This document shows, in pieces, positions 6,724 through 11,765 of a DNA stretch of 11,765 bases. Below the pieces are notes generated by a model, which saw only the letters and a program-made list of their open reading frames with translations, searched no databases and was not told the DNA's origin. The stretch is from Spirochaetaceae bacterium (GTDB taxonomy: Bacteria; Spirochaetota; Spirochaetia; Treponematales; Breznakiellaceae). Numbering within the stretch: position 1 is the stretch's first letter; each line of letters starts with the position of its first letter. The stretch is taken from assembly GCA_031288215.1 (NCBI GenBank), contig JAITRV010000212.1, forward strand, positions 1-11,765, given 5' to 3'. A program made the translations under genes and the position numbers.

Positions 6724-8481
6724 TTACGCATTATTCATTGTCCCGCCGGACACCCGCCAGTTTTTAGCTTTTTTCTGCTCCTCGTACATCCGCGCGTACC
6801 AGCCGCCCCTTCGCACCAGCTCGTTGTGATTGCCGGATTCGGCGATGCGTCCCCCCTCAAGTACAAGGATCGTGTCCGCCCCGATGATCGTGCCCAGGCG
6901 GTGGGCGATCACGATGACCGTCTTGCCCTTCACGAGACTATCAAAGGCGCGGTTGATCTCCGCCTCGTTGTCCGCGTCCAGGCTTGAGGTGGTCTCGTCC
7001 AGCAGCACGATGGGCGCGTCCTTGACCAGGGCCCGGGCAATGGAGATCCGCTGCCGTTCCCCGCCGGAAAGGGTCGAGCCCCCTTCGCCCACCATCGTGT
7101 CGTAGCCCTCCGGCATGGCCATGATGAAGTCGTGGCAGCAGGCGGCCTGTGCCGCCTTTTCCACCTCCTCCCGGGAGGCGCCGGGCTTTCCAACCCGGAT
7201 ATTGTTCAGCACCGTGTCGTTCAGCAAATACACGTCCTGAAACACCACCGCCATACGCTCCGTCAGGCCGTCGGGGGCTATGTTCCGTATGTCCTCCCCG
7301 CCTATGCTGATGCTGCCCTCCGTCACGTCCCAGAACCGGGAGATAAGGCTGGTGATGGTGGTCTTCCCCGAACCTGAGGGGCCGACCAGGGCGGTGGTGG
7401 TTCCCGGCCTGGCGCTAAAGGAAACGTGCTTCAATACCTCCACATCATCCGTATACCGGAAGGACACGTCCTCAAAGGAAATGCCGTAATCGGCACAATC
7501 CGCCTTTTCCTTGTGGAAGGGAAAGGGCTTTTCCTCAAGCAGGGCAAGGATGTTGAGGGCCGCCCGGTCCAGAAAGTTCATCAGCGGGTACAGGCTCCCC
7601 AGGGAACTCATCATCACCGAAAGGGAAATGGCGATCATAACGATGATGATGTAGCTTGCCGGATCCAAGAGCCCCTTCCCCACCAGCATACTTCCCGCGA
7701 TAAGGGTCAGCGGAATGAGGCAGGAGGTGACGAGGGAAAAACCTATAGCCCAGGGTACAAGGGAAAGCTCCATCTTGATGGACTCTTTTTTCAAGACCCG
7801 AAAGCTCGTATCCAGGGCCTCGAATTTTTCCCCCGTCAGATTGTAGAGCTTGAAGGTTCTGATTCCGTTGAGGTACTCAAGGACCCGGGACACCACAGCC
7901 TCCACGGATGAACGCAGCGTTACTGCCCGTTCCGATGAAACCGTTCCCGCCCGGATCAGCAGGGGGAGGGCGGCGCCGGTCAGCGCCAGGACTCCAAGGC
8001 CGAAGCGCCAATCGATCCCAAAGGCGAAGATCAGGGCAAGGGCGGTAAAAAACACGGTTTTACAGAACAGGGAAAGGCTGTGGGTCAGGGCCGTTTCAAA
8101 GTCGGCAATGTCGGTGGTCAGGACGGCGGAGAGTTTTCCGATACTGTTTTTGTTAAAGTAACCCATGTTAAGACTCCTGATATGATCGCCCAGGCGCAGC
8201 CGTAGGCCGGTGGTAACGTCGCTCCCCCGGTACTGAAGCTCCGCGTAGCCTATGGATCCCAGCACGGCCCGCAGCACGAACATGGCCGCAAGGGCCGCGG
8301 TATAGATGCCCAGCTTCCCCCCGCTAAAGTCCCCCTTCACAAGGTCAATAATGGTAGTAACCATGACGGCAAACATCCCCATGTGCAAAAGGGAATCCAA
8401 AAGGGAAAGTGCCACGGGAAGCGCCAGCCTGCGGCTCTCCTTCCCCGATACCTGAATAATTCGGCGCAGCATTCCCGTCAT
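6724..8481 (-). CDS. ABC exporter half-transporter 2 (membrane plus ATPase)
   Basis: Half-transporter of 585 residues: about six membrane segments in 1-310, then an ATPase domain. Motifs: Walker A GPSGSGKTT (367-375), Q-loop Gln415 in VFQDVYLL, signature LSGGERQR (471-478), Walker B IVLLDETTSSLD with catalytic Glu496, and H-loop His527 in AHR. It resembles the second subunit of YbtP/YbtQ- or IrtA/IrtB-like heterodimers, but could export a drug, peptide or other small molecule. The start is taken at 8481, where ATGA overlaps the stop of the upstream ABC gene behind GGAGGAGG; a longer open frame to 8529 overlaps that gene without a ribosome site. Almost certainly works as a heterodimer with its neighbour. 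Confidence 0.93.
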   Translation of the reverse strand: MTGMLRRIIQVSGKESRRLALPVALSLLDSLLHMGMFAVMVTTIIDLVKGDFSGGKLGIYTAALAAMFVLRAVLGSIGYAELQYRGSDVTTGLRLRLGDHIRSLNMGYFNKNSIGKLSAVLTTDIADFETALTHSLSLFCKTVFFTALALIFAFGIDWRFGLGVLALTGAALPLLIRAGTVSSERAVTLRSSVEAVVSRVLEYLNGIRTFKLYNLTGEKFEALDTSFRVLKKESIKMELSLVPWAIGFSLVTSCLIPLTLIAGSMLVGKGLLDPASYIIIVMIAISLSVMMSSLGSLYPLMNFLDRAALNILALLEEKPFPFHKEKADCADYGISFEDVSFRYTDDVEVLKHVSFSARPGTTTALVGPSGSGKTTITSLISRFWDVTEGSISIGGEDIRNIAPDGLTERMAVVFQDVYLLNDTVLNNIRVGKPGASREEVEKAAQAACCHDFIMAMPEGYDTMVGEGGSTLSGGERQRISIARALVKDAPIVLLDETTSSLDADNEAEINRAFDSLVKGKTVIVIAHRLGTIIGADTILVLEGGRIAESGNHNELVRRGGWYARMYEEQKKAKNWRVSGGTMNNA

Positions 8482-10283
8482 ACCACCTCCTCCCCGTGTC
8501 CGTCCGTTGTCCGGCCGTAGGTTTCCCACATACGCCGGTAGAGTCCTCCTTGTTCCAGGAGTTCCCCATGGGTTCCGGCCTCGGCTAGTTCGCCCCGGTC
8601 AAACACGCAGATCTGGTCGGCGCCCACAATCGTATGCAGGCGATGGGCGATCATGATAACGGTCTTGCCCTTAAGAAGGTTTTCCAGGGCCCCTTGGATC
8701 TTGTACTCGTTTTCAATGTCCGTGTAACTCGTGGCCTCGTCAAAAATGATGACGGAAGCGTTTTTCAACATCGCCCGGGCAATGCAGATCCGCTGCCGTT
8801 CCCCGCCGGATAGTTTGACGCCCCCTTCCCCCAGCCGTGTCTGGTAGCCCGCAGGCAGGGAAACGATAAAATCGTGGATATACGCGGCCCGGGCGGCCTT
8901 CTCCACCTCCGCCTCCGACACCCCCTTGCCGCCTATGGCGATGTTCCGGTAGATCGTATCGTTCAGCATGAAGGTTTCCTGGAACACAAAGGAAACGGTG
9001 TCCATAAGGTCCTCGGTTTTCATGGCGGCGATGTCCGTAGCCCCGATGCGGATACGGCCTTCGGTCAGTTCCCAAAACCGGAGGATAAGCTGGGCCGCCG
9101 TGGTCTTTCCCGCGCCCGAAGGGCCCACAAAGGCGGTGAGTTTTCCCGCGGGGATCTCCAGGCTCAGGTTCTTTAAGACCACTGCCTTGCCGTAGGAAAA
9201 GCTCACATCTTCAAACTTGACGCTCAGGGCCCCTCCCCCGGCGATCGTGCCCCCCTCGCCGGGTACGCGCAGTTCCCGTTCGTCCATGATAGTTTTGATG
9301 CGGTCGCCTCCGGTGGCAACCTGGGTAAAGATAACCGCGAAGTTAAACAGATTGGTCAGGCAGGACAGAAACACCAAACTCATGATCATAAAAAACAAAA
9401 ACAAGGAGAGGGAAAGCGTGCCCCGCAGAAACAGAAAACCTCCCAGGGGCAGGGAAAAGAGGATCCCCGATTCCACCAGGGCCAGGAATACGCCGAAGGT
9501 ATAGGCCTGGTCCTGAGTACAGCGTTTCCAGAACACGTTGTACTCGGCTATGGTATCCGCGTAGTCCCGGTAGGACTTCGCGGTCAGGTTAAAGATCTTC
9601 ATCACCGGCATGCCGTTGATAAATTGCATGATGGCGGAATTCAGTTTGCCCAGGAGCCGGTGGTATTCCGGCATCTGATTACCGGTTATGGCCATCGCCA
9701 CCGCCTGGAGGATCAGACCGATGAACGCCGGGGAGAGGATACACAGGGCCATGGGAACGCTGAGACTCAGCATATAGCCGAACACCGCCAGGGGAACAAC
9801 TACGGCGGACACCAGATCCGGTATCTGGTGGGCCAGAAATTTTTCAAGCCGCTCCACATCCTCGATGATCACCTTTTTGATTTCCCCCGTGGTATCGGCT
9901 TTGCCGTCGGCAGAGCCGTCGGCCTTGCCGTCGGCAGAGCCGCTGGTAAAGAAGCCCAGACTCAGCCGGGCAATGTGCCGGCTGATCTCCCGGCGCACGG
10001 CGTAGAGGGTGTTGAAGGCCCCGATGTGGGAGAAACTCAAAGAAATGACCTGAAACAGGAACTTCAACACGATGGCGGCGGCGGCGATACTACCGTAGCG
10101 CAGCATCTCCGTCATCTCCCCCTCGCCAAAAAACTTGAGGAAGCTCCGGTACACCATCATGTACGGTACGATGGCGCAGAGCCCCGAAAGGACCGCGAAG
10201 GGCGCCGAGGCGTAGAGCAGCAGCCGGTTTTTCCCCGCCAGGGCCAGCACGTAGGCGATACCGCTTTTTTCTTGTTTCTTCAT
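8478..10283 (-). CDS. ABC exporter half-transporter 1 (membrane plus ATPase)
   Basis: Half-transporter of 601 residues, membrane domain first (about 20-330), then the ATPase. Motifs: Walker A GPSGAGKTT (387-395), Q-loop Gln435 in FVFQETFML, signature LSGGERQR (491-498), Walker B VIIFDEATS with Glu516, H-loop His547. The D-loop reads SYTD instead of SALD, whereas the partner has SSLD, which suggests two unequal ATP sites. Residues 115-130 are a GSAD/GKAD repeat in the first cytoplasmic loop; dropping them restores a direct alignment with ABC 2 (FTS-TTGEIKKV against FNKNSIGKLSAV), so the repeat is an insertion. The start at 10283 overlaps the tetR stop (ATGA) behind GGAGG; a GTG at 10307 would only add eight residues inside tetR. 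It forms a probable heterodimer with ABC 2, under the TetR-type regulator. Cargo unknown. Confidence 0.93.
   Translation of the reverse strand: MKKQEKSGIAYVLALAGKNRLLLYASAPFAVLSGLCAIVPYMMVYRSFLKFFGEGEMTEMLRYGSIAAAAIVLKFLFQVISLSFSHIGAFNTLYAVRREISRHIARLSLGFFTSGSADGKADGSADGKADTTGEIKKVIIEDVERLEKFLAHQIPDLVSAVVVPLAVFGYMLSLSVPMALCILSPAFIGLILQAVAMAITGNQMPEYHRLLGKLNSAIMQFINGMPVMKIFNLTAKSYRDYADTIAEYNVFWKRCTQDQAYTFGVFLALVESGILFSLPLGGFLFLRGTLSLSLFLFFMIMSLVFLSCLTNLFNFAVIFTQVATGGDRIKTIMDERELRVPGEGGTIAGGGALSVKFEDVSFSYGKAVVLKNLSLEIPAGKLTAFVGPSGAGKTTAAQLILRFWELTEGRIRIGATDIAAMKTEDLMDTVSFVFQETFMLNDTIYRNIAIGGKGVSEAEVEKAARAAYIHDFIVSLPAGYQTRLGEGGVKLSGGERQRICIARAMLKNASVIIFDEATSYTDIENEYKIQGALENLLKGKTVIMIAHRLHTIVGADQICVFDRGELAEAGTHGELLEQGGLYRRMWETYGRTTDGHGEEVV
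8486..8493 (-). promoter_or_regulatory. Ribosome binding site that fixes the ABC 2 start
   Basis: GGAGGAGG on the minus strand lies 4 bases before the ATG at 8481, inside the last codons of the upstream ABC gene. It decides for the 585-residue product and for translational coupling through the ATGA overlap. Confidence 0.85.
9895..9942 (-). repeat. Tandem repeat, 24 bp x 2 (12 bp x 4), inside ABC 1
   Basis: Two 24-bp units on the plus strand, 9895-9918 and 9919-9942, differ at one base (T or C at unit position 6). Each unit is itself two related 12-mers: the second 12-mer of both is TCGGCAGAGCCG, the first is TCGGCTTTGCCG or TCGGCCTTGCCG. In protein the whole reads as four 4-residue steps: GSAD, GKAD, GSAD, GKAD. 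Because the period is a multiple of three, copy-number changes would keep the frame. Confidence 0.9.
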
Positions 10284-10900
10284 GTTTCCTCCAGTAGTTT
10301 TTTCCACCCGCCGGTACAGAAGGCGCTGTAGGTCCTCACGTACTTCAGGGCCTCTTGTAATTCGTCATGCCGAAGTACTATTTCAAAAAACCCGGCGTAC
10401 TGCCCCAGGGTGGTAATGTAGAGTTCCTCCCGGGACAATTTTCGCAGGGTATAGCCCCGCTTCCGGGCGGCCCGCAGGTAACGCGCGGTCAGGTCCACGT
10501 CCATGCCGATGATCTTTTCCCTAAAGTCCCCCAAAACCGTCTGTTTTGACGCGGAGATCAAGAGCCGGGCCGCCTCCAGATGCTCGTAGATGTAGCGGAC
10601 CACAAGCTCCACACCCCGGCCCGAATCCTCCCACATGGCGTCCAGACCGCCAGAATCCAGAAGACCCTCGTAGAGCTCCGTTTCTTCCCGCAGGAAATCG
10701 AGAATTTTGTGGTACACCGGTTCGACCAGGGCCCGGTACAGGGCCTCCTTATCCGCGTAGTGCCGGTACAGGGCGCCCGTGGTAAGGCCCGCCGCGGCGG
10801 CTATCTTGCGGAGGGAGGCTCCGGCATAGCCGTTTTGTAAAAATTCGGCCTCCGCGCTCCTGAGTATCTTTTCGATGGTGTTGGCCGGGTCCGGTGGCAT
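10280..10900 (-). CDS. TetR/AcrR-family transcriptional regulator
   Basis: One-component regulator of 206 residues. The N-terminal DNA-binding domain is typical: AEAEFLQNGYAGASLRKIAAAAGLTTGALYRHYADKEALYRAL (16-58), with the recognition helix around TTGALYRHY. The C-terminal two thirds are helical and variable, as expected for the ligand-binding and dimer part. The ATG follows AGGAGGG at good spacing. First gene of the minus-strand operon, overlapping ABC 1 by four bases. Two abutting palindromes across its own promoter (10919-10950) make autorepression and control of the exporter likely. The inducer is unknown; the exporter's cargo is the natural candidate. Confidence 0.93.
   Translation of the reverse strand: MPPDPANTIEKILRSAEAEFLQNGYAGASLRKIAAAAGLTTGALYRHYADKEALYRALVEPVYHKILDFLREETELYEGLLDSGGLDAMWEDSGRGVELVVRYIYEHLEAARLLISASKQTVLGDFREKIIGMDVDLTARYLRAARKRGYTLRKLSREELYITTLGQYAGFFEIVLRHDELQEALKYVRTYSAFCTGGWKKLLEET
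10288..10292 (-). promoter_or_regulatory. Ribosome binding site that fixes the ABC 1 start
   Basis: GGAGG on the minus strand, four bases before the ATG at 10283, lies within the last codons of tetR (Glu-Glu-Thr). It supports the ATGA-overlap start over the upstream GTG at 10307. Confidence 0.8.
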
Positions 10901-10918
10901 GATCCCTCCTGTTCATCC

Positions 10919-10950
10919 GATAACATACGTTACCGGTAACAGTCGTTATC
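10919..10950. promoter_or_regulatory. Candidate TetR operator: two abutting 16-bp palindromes
   Basis: Left site 10919-10934 reads GATAAC-N4-GTTACC and right site 10935-10950 reads GGTAAC-N4-GTTATC; together the consensus is GRTAAC-N4-GTTAYC. They meet at a perfect 12-bp inner palindrome GTTACCGGTAAC (10929-10940), so the whole 32 bp is also symmetric about 10934.5 except for the two N4 spacers. The element overlaps the -10 box and the expected start point of the minus-strand promoter, the usual place for a repressor. Binding by the adjacent TetR protein is inferred from position and symmetry. Confidence 0.75.
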
Positions 10951-10976
10951 GTACCGGAGGAGATAATGTTTGTCAA
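10948..10976 (-). promoter_or_regulatory. Sigma-70-type promoter of the tetR-ABC operon
   Basis: On the minus strand a perfect -35 TTGACA (10971-10976), a 17-base spacer, and -10 TACGAT (10948-10953, four of six consensus bases). The expected start point is near 10941, leaving a leader of about 40 bases before the tetR ATG. The -10 box shares bases with the right operator palindrome. Confidence 0.75.
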
Positions 10977-11000
10977 GCCGAACAGACGGACGGGTTCCCC

Positions 11001-11029
11001 TTGTTTTCCCCGGGGAGCCGTGGTAGGAT
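11001..11029 (+). promoter_or_regulatory. Weak candidate promoter of the antitoxin-like gene
   Basis: TTGTTT (11001-11006), a 17-base gap, then TAGGAT (11024-11029). The spacing is ideal but both boxes are only partly matched. If used, transcription would begin at or next to the ATG at 11036, giving a leaderless message. The same region also contains AGGA (11025-11028), which could instead serve as a ribosome site for a transcript begun further upstream. Confidence 0.3.
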
Positions 11030-11035
11030 GTAGAC

Positions 11036-11317
11036 ATGGCAGTCCAACAAACTATCGAGATTCCGGCAAGCCGCCGGATTACGATTGAAGTTCCCCCGAA
11101 TGTTCCGGTAGGAAAAACGATACTCACGTTTACCCCTGTCCAGGAGCCTTTGACCGGCGGAAATGGGCTTAAGCTGTCATGGGAACGGATTAAAGAACTG
11201 TCTAAAGCGCCGGAAATACAGGCACTGGTAGGTGCGCTTGACAGGAAAGGGCTTGCGGCTGATATTACCATGCGCGAGATTCGGGAAATGCGGCCAGGAG
11301 AAAAATACGGAGTATGA
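11036..11317 (+). CDS. Putative VapB-like antitoxin (orphan)
   Basis: Small protein of 93 residues. The N-terminal part (QQTIEIPASRRITIEVPPNVPVGKTILTFTPV) is beta-rich and resembles the opening of short antitoxin-like proteins I recall from treponemes. The C-terminal end (ITMREIREMRPGEKYGV) resembles the charged tail by which such antitoxins clasp PIN-domain toxins. Its stop overlaps an ATG that begins MKVLLDSN, a PIN toxin start, which strongly supports the assignment. AGGA lies 7 bases before the ATG. It is transcribed away from tetR. With the toxin destroyed, it may be a solitary antitoxin that can still bind DNA or related toxins elsewhere. The function is an inference from order and pattern, not from a firm domain hit. 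Confidence 0.6.
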   Translation: MAVQQTIEIPASRRITIEVPPNVPVGKTILTFTPVQEPLTGGNGLKLSWERIKELSKAPEIQALVGALDRKGLAADITMREIREMRPGEKYGV

Positions 11318-11484
11318 AGGTCCTGCTGGATTCCAATAGCGCGGGAACAGGTGAACAGATTACCGCGTCTTCGACAGCAGTTTCCACTCCGCGCTCCACA
11401 TGCCCGCGTATTTACCATTCAACGCTAATAACTGTTCATGGGTGCCGCGTTCTACAATTCTACCGTGATCCACCACTAAAATGA
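11314..11484 (+). pseudogene. Remnant of a PIN-domain (VapC-like) toxin, only the first eight codons
   Basis: The frame opens in an ATGA overlap with the antitoxin-like gene, the usual VapBC layout, and begins MKVLLDSN. This matches the first beta strand of PIN ribonucleases (MKVLLDTN type) with the first catalytic aspartate at residue 6. After codon 8 (about 11337) the likeness ends. The rest of the 56-codon frame is antisense to the 3' end of the ABC gene on the other strand and shows no PIN acidic residues. A normal toxin has about 130 residues, so the gene has lost some 95 percent of its length, presumably at a deletion or insertion junction. Read-through could still give a 56-residue non-functional peptide. 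Confidence 0.6.
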
Positions 11485-11765
11485 GATCGGCGTTTTGTAT
11501 AATAGACAATGTATGTGCAACCATAATCACCGTCTTGTTCTGCCGCAAAAGCCGCGTGATCGCTTTTCGTACGGTCAATTCATTCTCTATATCAAGAGAG
11601 GCGGTTACTTCGTCTAACAGGAGAATAGGGCTGTTTTTCAGAATAGCCCGTGCGATAGACAAGCGCTGCCTCTCACCACCGGATAATTGACCCCCATTTT
11701 CTCCAATAGAAGTATCGTATCCATATTCTAAATTCATAATAAAATTTTCGCAATTCGCCTGACGA
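11360..11765 (-). CDS. ABC transporter ATPase, C-terminal part (5' end outside window)
   Basis: The frame is open to the window edge; the last 134 residues are visible, starting RQANCENFIMNLEYGYD. ATPase motifs: signature LSGGERQR, Walker B ILLLDEVTASLD with catalytic Glu, and an H-loop His in AHTLSII. Walker A and the membrane domain lie beyond the edge. The ATG at 11737 is internal, since the family pattern ANCENFIMNLxxGYDT continues upstream of it. It resembles the second subunit of YbtQ-like exporter pairs, and so is related to ABC 2 in this window but clearly diverged and more AT-rich (the last 65 bases are about one third G+C). The stop is only about 22 bases from the point where the PIN toxin likeness breaks off. 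Confidence 0.9.
   Translation of the reverse strand, partial: RQANCENFIMNLEYGYDTSIGENGGQLSGGERQRLSIARAILKNSPILLLDEVTASLDIENELTVRKAITRLLRQNKTVIMVAHTLSIIQNADLILVVDHGRIVERGTHEQLLALNGKYAGMWSAEWKLLSKTR

Noticed and set aside
8482..8529. Longer N-terminus for ABC 2 beginning at 8529
   Set aside because: It would overlap ABC 1 by 52 bases with no ribosome site, whereas the ATG at 8481 has GGAGGAGG and the usual ATGA overlap.
10284..10307. GTG start for ABC 1 at 10307
   Set aside because: It lies inside tetR without a ribosome site; the ATG at 10283 has GGAGG.
9624..10331. Open frame of 235 codons on the + strand with a His/Gly-rich product
   Set aside because: Antisense shadow of ABC 1; its GRAVGLAVGRAAG stretch is just the GSAD/GKAD repeat read on the other strand.
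11007..11016. Ten-base palindrome TCCCCGGGGA upstream of the antitoxin-like gene
   Set aside because: Short and simple in a GC-rich context, with no second copy; chance is a sufficient explanation, although antitoxin autoregulation cannot be excluded.
1..11765. tRNA, rRNA, CRISPR array, insertion sequence or riboswitch
   Set aside because: No cloverleaf, regular spacer-repeat series, transposase frame or long structured leader was found by reading; the only non-coding stretch above 100 bases is 10901-11035, described as promoter and operator.

Overview
The window is densely coding, mostly GC-rich bacterial DNA with no RNA gene, IS element or CRISPR array. The style of the antitoxin-like gene at 11036 and the tetR-ABC-ABC layout recall anaerobic spirochaetes of the Treponema type (or gut Firmicutes that share such cassettes). 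That assignment rests on remembered protein style, not on a search, and is only moderately secure.

Left third, + strand (1-3620): three tightly coupled redox genes. They are the 3' end of a short-chain dehydrogenase/reductase (SDR), an Old Yellow Enzyme (OYE) family NADH:flavin oxidoreductase with a C-terminal cysteine cluster, and a large FAD flavoprotein of the fumarate reductase/aspartate oxidase fold. The 16-base gap and the ATGA overlap indicate one operon, plausibly a reductive or oxidative pathway acting on an alpha,beta-unsaturated or hydroxylated substrate. The substrate cannot be read from the sequence.

Middle and right, - strand (10976 down to 3628): six same-direction genes that look like one long transcript. 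The order is a TetR-type regulator, two ABC exporter half-transporters (a probable heterodimer), an alpha/beta hydrolase of lipase type preceded by a 31-codon open frame, a HipA-like kinase, and the essential GTPase Era. Both ABC starts lie in ATGA overlaps behind good Shine-Dalgarno sequences, and the other gaps are 9-20 bases. The promoter is clear: a consensus -35, a 17-base spacer and a fair -10. Two abutting 16-bp palindromes lie across the -10 and start point, the expected layout of an autoregulating TetR repressor. Era ends 7 bases from the convergent flavoprotein gene.

Right end (10977-11765): a 93-residue antitoxin-like gene on + is followed, in an ATGA overlap, by only the first eight codons of a PIN-type (VapC-like) toxin. 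The sequence then runs into the 3' end of a second, more AT-rich ABC transporter gene on the - strand. This looks like a broken toxin-antitoxin locus at a rearrangement junction.

Points most worth a second look: the double palindrome at the tetR promoter; a possible one-base frameshift in a G5 run that separates the well-initiated small frame from the hydrolase; a 4-residue repeat (GSAD/GKAD) inserted in the first cytoplasmic loop of one ABC subunit; the decapitated toxin; and the hydrolase-HipA kinase pair between an exporter operon and era.
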